From a virus, in IMG/VR virus record IMGVR_UViG_3300030104_001836, positions 1 through 61,497 of that record: 61,497 nucleotides of DNA. The stretch is one strand, 5' to 3'. The position numbers were made by a program, and so were the translations under genes. The notes below the pieces were generated by a model. That model saw only the letters and a program-made list of their open reading frames with translations. It searched no databases and was not told where the DNA came from. Positions 50,401-57,032 of the stretch are shown here, one piece after another; the first letter of the stretch is position 1; every line of letters begins with the position of its first letter.

Positions 50401-50502
50401 TTACTTTGTTTTTTTGAATTTTCTACCTACAAAAAATACTACAAGGTTTTGTGCTGTATTAACTGTGACCATTAATAACAACCACATTTCCCATAATTCC
50501 AT
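50401..50502 (-). CDS. 33-residue membrane peptide between terminase genes
   Basis: MELWEMWLLLMVTVNTAQNL then VVFFVGRKFKKTK: one hydrophobic segment with a basic C-terminus. It lies 9 bp upstream of terL and could be translationally linked to it. No Shine-Dalgarno seen. Support is composition and spacing. Confidence 0.45.
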   Translation of the reverse strand: MELWEMWLLLMVTVNTAQNLVVFFVGRKFKKTK

Positions 50503-50724
50503 TAATTTTTTTTGACGTATTAATTCAGTATAGAATTATAACATATTTTAAAAAAAAACACAAGCAATCCTTTATTTTAATAGGGGGGTATCTGCTATAT
50601 AGTGTTAAAATATAATTTACTGGCTATATGGATGTTATATCGATTATGTCAGATGGGGGGGTGGGGGTACTTATTGTTGCCTTGCCCTGTCTTTTCCTAT
50701 CCAGCTTGGGCTTTGGTCTCTGGT
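50503..50724. other. Non-coding region between terS and terL, candidate packaging site
   Basis: 222 bp without a supported gene. The part near terL is AT-rich. At 50582-50588 and 50655-50668 there are G runs (six or seven G, then seven G plus five G around one T), rare in this genome. The 12-mer TTGCCTTGCCCT occurs at 50677-50688 and again at 50738-50749, the second inside the end of terS. Unusual composition and repeats next to terS resemble a packaging recognition site. No cohesive-end evidence is available. Confidence 0.35.
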
Positions 50725-51255
50725 TTAGTGTGGCTTCTTGCCTTGCCCTATGTTCTCTGGCTTTTCTTCTAGCCCTAGATCATACATTAACTTAGAAATA
50801 TAATCCTTTAGCTCGTTTTGTGTTAAGCTCTCTATGTTATTAAGTTCCGTTCTTTCTGATACACCACCAGTTAAGACTTGAACCTGTTTACTGACAGATA
50901 AAGCTAGATCACCTAACGCTTTTATATGTTCTGGTTTATCTATGTTAGTTATGTTCAATGTTTGATTTATTTTAATTAATAGTTTCTTGTTAATCTCTTG
51001 TAGTTCGCTGATCTCATTAAATGTTTTTTCACTTAATTCTATACTATGCTTTTCTTTCATGGTCTGACGTGCTTTAAAATCGGTTTCTTTGGCTAATTCA
51101 ACCCAATTATATTTGCTACACCACCTTTTCAATGTGTCATAAGCTGGGGAATTAATACCTAATATTTTATTTAATTTATTAAGTGAGCGACCTTGACCAA
51201 GTTCTAAATATTTATTCAATGCTTCTTCTGGTTTTATGGTTATTTTTCTACTCAT
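50725..51255 (-). CDS. terS: Terminase small subunit
   Basis: A 176-residue protein. The N-terminus (EALNKYLELGQGRSLNKLNK, ILGINSPAYDTLKRWCSKYN) forms a helix-turn-helix like other small terminases, followed by a helical oligomerisation region (ISELQEINKKLLIKINQTLN, ALGDLALSVSKQVQVLTGG) and a polar C-terminus ending GQGKKPH. It recognises phage DNA and regulates TerL. It is the first gene of the minus-strand late region. Confidence 0.75.
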   Translation of the reverse strand: MSRKITIKPEEALNKYLELGQGRSLNKLNKILGINSPAYDTLKRWCSKYNWVELAKETDFKARQTMKEKHSIELSEKTFNEISELQEINKKLLIKINQTLNITNIDKPEHIKALGDLALSVSKQVQVLTGGVSERTELNNIESLTQNELKDYISKLMYDLGLEEKPENIGQGKKPH

Positions 51256-51493
51256 AATTTGTTTTATCTCTCTATATGTAATATGTTTAATTAGTGGCTA
51301 AAAACAGGGAAAAACTAATATTTTTTTTAAAGCTTTGTTTTGGCTGTTTTTGGCTGTTTTCTGGGGAATTCATGTTTTACTTTTTTACTCCCTTTTTACT
51401 GTTTATTTACTATAATTATTTTAATTAAATCTATTGTAATAATTTCAAATCTATATTAAATCACTAACTATGAATAATAAGAAAGGTTATAAA
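51256..51493. promoter_or_regulatory. Divergent promoter region between late and early transcription
   Basis: This 238-bp AT-rich region separates terS (minus) from the first early gene (plus). It has an exact tandem 10-bp repeat TGGCTGTTTT at 51341-51360, flanked by weaker copies, and a perfect TATAAT at 51411-51416, about 80 bp before the plus-strand start; a good -35 is not obvious. The repeats are candidate operator sites for one of the phage regulators. Confidence 0.45.
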
Positions 51494-51739
51494 ATGAATA
51501 CACCAAAACAATTAGATTTATTTAATGACTTACCTAATAAAAGAGTTGATACTGTGAGAGTAGGCACAACCTTAAAAGGTTTTTTCCATATTGCTTGTTT
51601 GGTTTTAATTAATCCAGCTAACAAGAGAAATGGCGTAAACGATAAAACTTTTAAAATGATTATGAACCTATGCGAACAAATCGAAAAACAAGGGGTTTTA
51701 GATATGGATCAACTAGGATTATTAAAAGAAAACAATTAA
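51494..51739 (+). CDS. First early gene, small unknown protein
   Basis: An 81-residue protein starting MNTPKQLDLFNDLP. I chose the ATG at 51494, which has GAAAGG 7 nt upstream; an ATG at 51470 would add eight residues but lacks a ribosome-binding site. Sequence includes LKGFFHIACLVLINPANKRN and a final helix. No domain recognised. It is followed by a bidirectional terminator, so it is expressed alone. Confidence 0.65.
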   Translation: MNTPKQLDLFNDLPNKRVDTVRVGTTLKGFFHIACLVLINPANKRNGVNDKTFKMIMNLCEQIEKQGVLDMDQLGLLKENN

Positions 51740-51786
51740 TTTATTATCGAATTATAGCATAATATAAGGAAAAAATAAAGGAAATA

Positions 51787-51809
51787 GGGGGCAAATGCCC
51801 CCTTTTTTT
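51787..51809. terminator. Bidirectional terminator
   Basis: GGGGGC/GCCCCC stem with AAAT loop (51787-51802) and seven T at 51803-51809 on the plus strand; a T-rich tract (TATTTCCTTTATTTTT) follows on the minus strand. It separates a plus-strand gene ending at 51739 from a minus-strand gene ending at 51815. Confidence 0.8.
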
Positions 51810-51814
51810 GTTTA

Positions 51815-52213
51815 TTACATACTGAATTGATCAACACTTTTAAACTGATATTCCATATCGTCTGTGTCTGGCTCTTGTAATAGTTCTTTTTCTAAATAAC
51901 TTGGTAAATGATGATGAGGAATATCACGAACTTTTTTATTTTCAAAATGTCTATCCCTTTCAATACCTAAACCAAAACGACCTTTTACGCTTTCTAATTC
52001 TGTAAGGGAAAATGTGCCGTATTCATTTTCAAATCCAGAAACATAACCGTAGAAAATTTTGTTTTCTGGGTCATATTCTGTAGCGTACCAAGTCCAAGAG
52101 CCAGTAGGATCAAAGAACTTGACAATTATTTCAGCATTTAAACCCTTTTCTTCTTGCGAATAAAAAGGAAATTTAAGGGCTTTTTTCTCTATTTCTTTTG
52201 TCATTAGTTGCAT
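51815..52213 (-). CDS. DUF2958 protein
   Basis: A 132-residue protein matching the DUF2958 pattern: LKFPFYSQEEKG, EIIVKFFDPTGSWTWYATEY, FYGYVSGFENEYGTFSLTEL, GRFGLGIERDRHFENKK. The family is common on plasmids and phages; function unknown. It has AAAGG about 9 nt upstream of its ATG and is the only minus-strand gene in this part of the early region. Confidence 0.85.
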   Translation of the reverse strand: MQLMTKEIEKKALKFPFYSQEEKGLNAEIIVKFFDPTGSWTWYATEYDPENKIFYGYVSGFENEYGTFSLTELESVKGRFGLGIERDRHFENKKVRDIPHHHLPSYLEKELLQEPDTDDMEYQFKSVDQFSM

Positions 52214-52317
52214 TTTTTCAACCTTTCTTTTTATTAATAATTATTTATAAATTATATTTGAAATAATTACAAACATATTATAAAAGAATATTAATAATAA
52301 TTAGAAAGGGTTTAATT

Positions 52318-52500
52318 ATGAAAAACGAAATAAATAAATTATTGATAGATAGTATCAATATAAATAATATTAATAAAATGAAATTATCTAAATTAAATTT
52401 TATTAATGATCTTCTTGATGGTAAATTATCAGAAGAAGAAAAAACAAAAAGAATTAATAAGATATTTTTAGAAGAAGAAAAAAGAAAGGGTAAAAAATGA
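52318..52500 (+). CDS. 60-residue charged helical protein
   Basis: MKNEINKLLIDSININNINK..., Asn/Lys/Glu-rich, a helical protein ending in EEEKRKGKK. GAAAGGG precedes the ATG by 7 nt. Its stop overlaps the next ATG (ATGA). Unknown function. Confidence 0.65.
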   Translation: MKNEINKLLIDSININNINKMKLSKLNFINDLLDGKLSEEEKTKRINKIFLEEEKRKGKK

Positions 52501-52592
52501 ATTTTAAACAAATGATGACAGTATTTTTTACAGGTTATTTTACTTGTATTATTTCTTTTGCTTTCTTTCACATTTTTACGATGGTCGTATAA
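52497..52592 (+). CDS. 31-residue membrane peptide
   Basis: MNFKQMMTVFFTGYFTCIIS followed by FAFFHIFTMVV: one hydrophobic helix. GAAAGGG lies 6 nt before the ATG, which overlaps the upstream stop as ATGA. The next gene starts one base after the stop. Good local evidence for a small expressed membrane peptide. Confidence 0.6.
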   Translation: MNFKQMMTVFFTGYFTCIISFAFFHIFTMVV

Positions 52593-52593
52593 A

Positions 52594-53016
52594 ATGGGTG
52601 ATAGAGTTAGTATACAATTTATAGACAATGACGGGGACAAGTCCCCCGTTTTGTTTCATCATTGGGGCGGAACTTATTTTCCTAAATTTGCTTTAACTTG
52701 GTTTAGAGAGTTAAAAAGCAAACTTAAAAAAAATGATTACGATCCAATAACACGCCTTGAGTCAAGAAATATGCTAGTTCAATTTATTTCTCATTTAAAA
52801 AGTAGAGAAGAATTGAGAGAGTGTACAGGTTTTGAAAAAGATGAAAAAGGAAAGGATATTTTTGATAAACCTATTTATTCTGATGAATTATTATCTCATA
52901 GTATTTATTTGGGAACAAATGAAAATGATGGAGATAATTCAGACAATGGACATTATGTTATTTACACGCAAAAAAATGAAATGTTCAACGATAAAGGGGA
53001 AAAAATTGAATTATAA
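52594..53016 (+). CDS. Conserved phage protein, unknown function
   Basis: A 140-residue protein. MGDRVSIQFIDNDGDKSPVL, FHHWGGTYFPKFALTWFREL at the N-terminus form a motif seen in phage and archaeal hypothetical proteins. The start at 52594 was chosen because conservation begins at MGDRVSI and it lies one base after the membrane peptide stop; an in-frame ATG upstream at 52558 lies inside that peptide gene. It is followed by a terminator. Confidence 0.7.
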   Translation: MGDRVSIQFIDNDGDKSPVLFHHWGGTYFPKFALTWFRELKSKLKKNDYDPITRLESRNMLVQFISHLKSREELRECTGFEKDEKGKDIFDKPIYSDELLSHSIYLGTNENDGDNSDNGHYVIYTQKNEMFNDKGEKIEL

Positions 53017-53027
53017 AACAATCATAA

Positions 53028-53052
53028 GGGGCGTAATAACTACGCCCTTTTT
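53028..53052 (+). terminator. Rho-independent terminator
   Basis: Stem GGGCGTA/TACGCCC (53029-53035, 53041-53047) with a 5-nt loop and five T (53048-53052). It ends the three-gene unit 52318-53016. Confidence 0.75.
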
Positions 53053-53076
53053 AACTTTAAACAATAGGATATAAAT

Positions 53077-53427
53077 ATGTTTATAAAAAATATAAAATTA
53101 GATGTGATAGCGTCTTTTGATAATGATTTTGAACAAGAGTGGTTTAATTGTGTTGTCACAGAAAAAAGTTTAAAGAGTGAAAAAACTTTAATAAATTACA
53201 TAAAAAAACAATTAGAAAACCCAATGGAAAGTTTATACAAAATATCTTTGTGTTGGTATTGTAATGAAGATATGGTTAATAAATACAAAACCATAAAAGA
53301 AAGCGTTAATAAAAATGCAAAATACTTTTTTACGAAAGGAAAATTAGATGAGAGTTGGAAAGATTATGACAATCGAGTAAAAATGTCTGGAGATAATCCA
53401 ACAGGAGAACTTGATGATGTTCGATAG
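53077..53427 (+). CDS. Unknown 116-residue early protein
   Basis: MFIKNIKLDVIASFDNDFEQ..., with SLCWYCNEDMVNKYKTIKES near the middle and an acidic C-terminus. No recognised domain. The end overlaps the following zinc-ribbon gene. Confidence 0.65.
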   Translation: MFIKNIKLDVIASFDNDFEQEWFNCVVTEKSLKSEKTLINYIKKQLENPMESLYKISLCWYCNEDMVNKYKTIKESVNKNAKYFFTKGKLDESWKDYDNRVKMSGDNPTGELDDVR

Positions 53428-53635
53428 AATACTTGATAAATGCCCTAATTGTAGAAAAGATAATATACCTTTTATCCTATACGATAATATGGGGATTTCT
53501 TGTGGTTATGTTTGTGATGAGTGTGTTGAGGAAAGAAAGAAAGAATATGACCCAATTATATTTAAAAAAAATACAAAAGAATATAGGCAAAAAGTTGCTG
53601 AATATGGAGAGGAGTTTGAACCAGATGGCTACTAG
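53414..53635 (+). CDS. Small protein with two CxxC pairs (zinc ribbon-like)
   Basis: A 73-residue protein. CPNCRKDN near the start and CGYVCDECVEERKKE form a probable zinc ribbon; the rest is charged helix. I chose ATG 53414 because AGGAG lies 6 nt upstream. It may bind nucleic acid or protein; no further assignment. The stop overlaps the next start. Confidence 0.65.
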   Translation: MMFDRILDKCPNCRKDNIPFILYDNMGISCGYVCDECVEERKKEYDPIIFKKNTKEYRQKVAEYGEEFEPDGY

Positions 53636-53810
53636 AAACGAAATAATATATTGGAAAAGAGTCAGTAATTTAGTCGATATGATTGATAAAATAGACGAAA
53701 AAGACGAGGTTTATAGGGAAATGTGGAAAGATAAATTAAGAGATTTAATGCTCACAAAATTACCTAAAATACCTACTGATGAAAACCCAATCAAACCACT
53801 AAAACATTGA
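53625..53810 (+). CDS. 61-residue helical protein
   Basis: MATRNEIIYWKRVSNLVDMI..., an almost fully helical charged protein ending in a Pro-rich tail (LPKIPTDENPIKPLKH). Overlaps the zinc-ribbon gene end by 11 bp, with AGGAG about 11 nt upstream. A longer in-frame version (from 53433) would overlap that gene almost completely and is less likely. Confidence 0.6.
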   Translation: MATRNEIIYWKRVSNLVDMIDKIDEKDEVYREMWKDKLRDLMLTKLPKIPTDENPIKPLKH

Positions 53811-53889
53811 TTATTTGATGAAAATCTATATAAATAAGCTAATTTATTATAGTCATTATTAATAAATTTCCTTGTTGTTTGGGATAAAA

Positions 53890-53910
53890 GGGGGGAAACC
53901 CCCTTTTTTT
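53890..53910. terminator. Bidirectional terminator
   Basis: GGGGG/CCCCC stem around a GAAA-type loop, followed by eight T on the plus strand and TTTTATCC on the minus strand. It lies between the plus-strand gene ending at 53810 and the minus-strand pair ending at 53910. Confidence 0.75.
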
Positions 53911-54056
53911 TATTTTATTCTTTGCAAAATAACATCATCATAACCTTGACTTATCCAGTAGTCATAATCTCTTTTTGCATCTTTGTAATGTAAATAATAA
54001 TCATCACAACCACCTACCCAAACTATCCATGAATAAGTCATTTTATGATGTTTCAT
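53910..54056 (-). CDS. 48-residue aromatic-rich protein
   Basis: MKHHKMTYSWIVWVGGCDDYY..., with YKDAKRDYDYWISQGYDDVI. The WVGGxDDYxxxYxxAxxxYxxWxxxGYDDV pattern recalls small proteins of marine phages whose function is unknown (from memory). Its start lies inside the upstream gene (14-bp overlap) and its stop touches the terminator. Translation may also begin at the internal MTYSW. Confidence 0.6.
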   Translation of the reverse strand: MKHHKMTYSWIVWVGGCDDYYLHYKDAKRDYDYWISQGYDDVILQRIK

Positions 54057-54192
54057 GTTCTAATTCTTCTTGTGAAATAGCTATTTTATCGCTTTCACTA
54101 TCCCAATAATCTTGCATTGGATCACGATCTGGATCATATCCAAGCTGTTCAATTAATTCAGCTTTTTCTTTTTTTCTATTATTTTCTGGCAT
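54043..54192 (-). CDS. 49-residue acidic protein
   Basis: MPENNRKKEKAELIEQLGYD..., then PDRDPMQDYWDSESDKIAIS. GAAAGGTGG lies about 6-8 nt before the ATG. First gene of a two-gene minus-strand island in the early region. No domain recognised. Confidence 0.6.
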   Translation of the reverse strand: MPENNRKKEKAELIEQLGYDPDRDPMQDYWDSESDKIAISQEELEHETS

Positions 54193-54249
54193 AAAACCAC
54201 CTTTCTTTAATATTTATATAAAAAAATGTAAAAAAAAGCAATTTAATTG

Positions 54250-54264
54250 TTGAAATTTTTTCAA
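54250..54264. promoter_or_regulatory. Operator-like inverted repeat in a divergent promoter region
   Basis: TTGAAA-TTT-TTTCAA is a perfect 6-bp inverted repeat with a 3-bp spacer, between the minus-strand pair (start 54192) and the plus-strand gene at 54285. TTGAAA could also serve as a -35, with AT-rich TATATA about 18 bp downstream; transcription would then begin at about the start codon of 54285, which lacks a Shine-Dalgarno. Short inverted repeats are common in AT-rich DNA. Confidence 0.3.
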
Positions 54265-54284
54265 ATATTCTCATATATACATAT

Positions 54285-54617
54285 ATGAATAAAAAAAATA
54301 ATAATACAAGTGAAATAGAGTTGTTGGTTGACGATTTAAAAAAGAGAAATCTTTTACCTACTGACAAAGATATAATAAAATTTCTTGAAACAGCATTAGA
54401 TTATTATTGTATCACAGCAGAGAGAGATATCTTTATTGTACCACCAGCTAAAAAAGAAGATCACATAATTTATTTAATGGAAGAAATTATGAAAACTGTT
54501 CGCATGATTTGTAAACAAATTATTGAGAACAAAAGATCACCTTTAGTTGATGGCATGAGATTTGATAAATTTTTTCAAAAAGAATTTGATAAAGTGAAAA
54601 AAAGTTATGCCAATTAG
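54285..54617 (+). CDS. Unknown 110-residue early protein
   Basis: MNKKNNNTSEIELLVDDLKK..., with LPTDKDIIKFLETALDYYCI and helical DHIIYLMEEIMKTVRMICKQ. Helical, charged, no recognised domain. It has no Shine-Dalgarno, so it may be leaderless. Overlaps the next gene by 11 bp. Confidence 0.65.
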   Translation: MNKKNNNTSEIELLVDDLKKRNLLPTDKDIIKFLETALDYYCITAERDIFIVPPAKKEDHIIYLMEEIMKTVRMICKQIIENKRSPLVDGMRFDKFFQKEFDKVKKSYAN

Positions 54618-54951
54618 TAAAGAAGAATTAAAAGAAATCAAAAAGTTAGCTCTAGATTATAGGGCTAACTGTGTTTTTACCTCTTGGGATTGTTATGATA
54701 AAGACCCAAACAGATGGGCAGATAATTTAAGAATGATTTTTTTACCAATAGGTTTAGGTGCTAACATAAAAAAAGAACATACTTTTTTTTATTGTTATAG
54801 AAACCCAAGACATGAACTACCAAAAGGTTTTAATGGTTTTCCTATGTTTGACAGAGTAAATTGTTTTACAAAGGAAAAAGAAGAAAAGTTATTAGAAATA
54901 TTAAAAACTTTAGAAACAAAAGAACAAAAAGAGTTAGATAAGATAAATTAA
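54607..54951 (+). CDS. Unknown 114-residue early protein
   Basis: MPISKEELKEIKKLALDYRA, then NCVFTSWDCYDKDPNRWADN and FFYCYRNPRHELPKGFNGFP. Several Cys and aromatic residues; no recognised domain. Start overlaps the upstream gene. Confidence 0.65.
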   Translation: MPISKEELKEIKKLALDYRANCVFTSWDCYDKDPNRWADNLRMIFLPIGLGANIKKEHTFFYCYRNPRHELPKGFNGFPMFDRVNCFTKEKEEKLLEILKTLETKEQKELDKIN

Positions 54952-55016
54952 GTTTTATATACTTGCAATCATTTCAAATTAGTTTAAAGATATATTTAAA
55001 CAAACAAGGAGTTTTT

Positions 55017-55553
55017 ATGGAAAACTTTAGACTATCTACTAAAAGTAATCTTAGAGATTTACCAATTAAGCAACGAATAAAAGCTATTCAAGAACAATCT
55101 AAATTATATGATGTTAAACCTCTTACTTGGGAACAAGCTAAAAAAACATTAGCTTATGTGACTGCTGGAAAAACATATATTAATGACACTTACCAAGTCC
55201 AGCATTGTGTTGGAAACGAGGTGCATGATTTGTTTGATCCAAAATTAAAAGGGGATTTAGATTATCTATCAATTAAAAGACATGATAAAAAACCTTGTCG
55301 TAATTGGACAGATTTTCAACAAATTAAAAATATGATTTGTAAAAACGGTGAGAATAGATTTGCAGTTGAAATTTATCCACCAGAAAAGTTTTTAGTTAAT
55401 TCAGCAAATCAATATCATCTTTGGGTATTTGATGAAAAAGTTGATCTTGGTTTTGGTTTTAGATACAGAAATGTAAATTTAAAACATGGGTATCAAACTG
55501 TTAAAGTAAATGGAGTTGAGTTTACTACTGGACAAGGAGATATTGATGAGTAA
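55017..55553 (+). CDS. DUF7694-like conserved phage protein
   Basis: A 178-residue protein. The C-terminal half has CRNWTDFQQIKNMICKNGEN, RFAVEIYPPEKFLVNSANQY and HLWVFDEKVDLGFGF, the recognisable WxDxQxIKN...AVExYP...NxYHLWV pattern I associate with DUF7694. Start chosen at 55017, where AAGGAG lies 5 nt upstream; an upstream ATG at 54963 has none. Function unknown. Confidence 0.7.
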   Translation: MENFRLSTKSNLRDLPIKQRIKAIQEQSKLYDVKPLTWEQAKKTLAYVTAGKTYINDTYQVQHCVGNEVHDLFDPKLKGDLDYLSIKRHDKKPCRNWTDFQQIKNMICKNGENRFAVEIYPPEKFLVNSANQYHLWVFDEKVDLGFGFRYRNVNLKHGYQTVKVNGVEFTTGQGDIDE

Positions 55554-55725
55554 AAAATTTGATCTTAAAGACAAAGTAAAAACTAAAGAAGATAAGGAAT
55601 TTTATGACAAATATATGAAAATGATAAATGATGTAAAAGGTAATAAAAACTTATCAAAAGAAAAAAAGTTAGAGAGTTTTTTTGAACAATTAAACAAATG
55701 GGAAGATGAAGAAGAAAACTCATAA
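55546..55725 (+). CDS. 59-residue charged protein
   Basis: MSKKFDLKDKVKTKEDKEFY..., Lys/Glu-rich and helical, ending KWEDEEENS. The ATG overlaps the end of the upstream gene and has AAGGAG 6-7 nt upstream. Unknown function. Confidence 0.65.
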   Translation: MSKKFDLKDKVKTKEDKEFYDKYMKMINDVKGNKNLSKEKKLESFFEQLNKWEDEEENS

Positions 55726-56119
55726 GAAAGAGAGCTGTGGGTACTGTGGATTACAGTACCTTACAGACAATATGATTGGTCATTATCCTACACAAGACAA
55801 GACAAATTATACTTACTACTGTATAAGATGCTACAATTTTGGAAAACATTTAAAGGAGAAAATAAATAATGAAGAAGATAGAATTAGAACAATTCGTAGC
55901 ACGGAAAAAAAGAATGACCTCAAAAGAGTTCACAAAAATAACCGACAACATATTCGGACAGAACGACATAATGAAGATAGCAACATATCTTGGTCTAACT
56001 TGGAGACAAATATACAATTACAAAAAAGGGGTGACAGATATACCAAATCCTGTGGCATTGTGTTTGTTTCAAAAAAAGATCATAGACCGAATACCACAAA
56101 ATTGGATAGGAAAAATTGA
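55706..56119 (+). CDS. Zinc-ribbon protein with basic tail overlapping the HTH gene
   Basis: A 137-residue frame. Residues 1-55 hold CGYCGLQYLTDNMIGHY and YYCIRCYNFGKHLKEK, a CxxC...CxxC zinc-ribbon. Residues 56-137 are basic and polar, encoded in the +1 frame across almost all of the HTH gene (251 bp shared). Its TGA overlaps the next ATG (TGATG), a coupling signature. In the shared region all five pyrimidine-ending HTH codons that precede AA, AG or GA end in C, where T would stop this frame, while eleven T-ending codons occur at harmless sites. The tail may be real, or a lost stop codon. Confidence 0.55.
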   Translation: MKKKTHKKESCGYCGLQYLTDNMIGHYPTQDKTNYTYYCIRCYNFGKHLKEKINNEEDRIRTIRSTEKKNDLKRVHKNNRQHIRTERHNEDSNISWSNLETNIQLQKRGDRYTKSCGIVFVSKKDHRPNTTKLDRKN

Positions 56120-56126
56120 TGGCTAA
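55869..56126 (+). CDS. Helix-turn-helix DNA-binding protein
   Basis: An 85-residue protein: FTKITDNIFGQNDIMKIATY, then LGLTWRQIYNYKKGVTDIPN and PVALCLFQKK. The segment around residues 32-57 is an XRE/Cro-like helix-turn-helix. It may regulate early genes. It overlaps the upstream frame by 251 bp and the next gene by 8 bp. Codon use (TTC, ACC, GAC, AAC) differs from its T-ending neighbours. Confidence 0.7.
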   Translation: MKKIELEQFVARKKRMTSKEFTKITDNIFGQNDIMKIATYLGLTWRQIYNYKKGVTDIPNPVALCLFQKKIIDRIPQNWIGKIDG

Positions 56127-56676
56127 CTGGTATAGATCACCACCAGATAAAACGAGTAATTTTACAACTTTTTTTTTAGAAAATGAAGAAAAGTATTATT
56201 GGCAAAAGTGTCAATTTGATGGTTTAATTTATAATGTTTCAGAACGAGAACCATTATTTGAATATATTTTTAGGTATATGAACGTAGATATAGTTTGTCA
56301 ATTAAACGAAATGCAAGATTGGTCAGATTTGTATAAAGAACCTAGATACAATTACGATTTTCAATTTCAAAATAAAAAATTATTAGACTTAGATAAAAAA
56401 GTTTATGATAAATACGGATATGATTATGTTTGTTTAACAAATAAAATAACACAAAATATATCAAGTGCTGAAAGACAAAGAACATGGTCAGTAAAAATGG
56501 AATATAGATTACCATTTTCGTCATCTGGATTTAAGAGTGTTGCTGGACTTTTTTTAAATAAATTAATTACAAAAAAAGAAACAATGATAGATACAATGAT
56601 AAAAATTGTAAAAGGTCAAACGATTGATAAAGATTTTATACAATGGAACAATAGGAGATTGCGTAATGATATATAA
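56119..56676 (+). CDS. Unknown 185-residue early protein
   Basis: MANWYRSPPDKTSNFTTFFL..., with YWQKCQFDGLIYNVSEREPL, FEYIFRYMNVDIVCQLNEMQ and YRLPFSSSGFKSVAGLFLNK. Aromatic-rich alpha/beta protein with no recognised family. The ATG at 56119 overlaps the stop of the 55706-56119 frame as TGATG. Confidence 0.65.
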   Translation: MANWYRSPPDKTSNFTTFFLENEEKYYWQKCQFDGLIYNVSEREPLFEYIFRYMNVDIVCQLNEMQDWSDLYKEPRYNYDFQFQNKKLLDLDKKVYDKYGYDYVCLTNKITQNISSAERQRTWSVKMEYRLPFSSSGFKSVAGLFLNKLITKKETMIDTMIKIVKGQTIDKDFIQWNNRRLRNDI

Positions 56677-56818
56677 AGGACAAGAATTATCAGATAACTT
56701 AACAAAATCGCAGATAGATTTATATAAAGGATTAATTGACAGGGGATTTACTGTTCAAGAAATAATAGCTATGTATATAGAGCCAGACAATATTATAAAT
56801 GAGTTAGAAAATGACTAA
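56666..56818 (+). CDS. 50-residue helical protein
   Basis: MIYKGQELSDNLTKSQIDLY..., then KGLIDRGFTVQEIIAMYIEP. AGGAG lies about 9 nt before the ATG; an in-frame upstream start would lie deep inside the previous gene. The second part resembles a short helix-turn-helix-like helical pair, but this is weak. Overlaps both neighbours by 8-11 bp. Confidence 0.6.
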   Translation: MIYKGQELSDNLTKSQIDLYKGLIDRGFTVQEIIAMYIEPDNIINELEND

Positions 56819-57032
56819 ATCACAGGCAAAATTGTATATATTTATAAAAAAATTTATAAAAAAAAATGGTTATTCTCCAACCTATGAACAAATGGCTAAA
56901 GGGATAAACCTAAAGTCAAAAAGTGGTATACATATAAAACTAACATCATTAAAAAAAGCAAATAAAATTGATTGGACAAAAGCTATTGCTCGTTCAGTTG
57001 AGATAGTGGAAATAATTGATATTGAACATTAA
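56811..57032 (+). CDS. LexA-type winged-helix DNA-binding domain, stand-alone
   Basis: A 73-residue protein matching the LexA N-terminal domain: QAKLYIFIKKFIKKNGYSPT, YEQMAKGINLKSKSGIHIKL, and a terminal strand ARSVEIVEI. There is no self-cleavage peptidase domain, so it would not respond to RecA cleavage as LexA does. It probably acts as a repressor or anti-repressor on phage or host SOS-type operators. Its stop overlaps the convergent gene end by 4 bp. Confidence 0.8.
   Translation: MTKSQAKLYIFIKKFIKKNGYSPTYEQMAKGINLKSKSGIHIKLTSLKKANKIDWTKAIARSVEIVEIIDIEH

Noticed and set aside
53433-53810. 125-codon plus-strand frame with hydrophobic start
   Set aside because: Its first two thirds overlap the zinc-ribbon gene out of frame and have no ribosome-binding site; only the part from 53625 (61 codons) has good context and was kept. 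Unlike the two strong overlap cases, the shared part is not in a functional-looking frame.
56811-57032. A lysogeny module (LexA-like plus HTH proteins) implying a temperate phage
   Set aside because: No integrase, excisionase, attachment site or partition system is visible, so the regulators alone do not support lysogeny.
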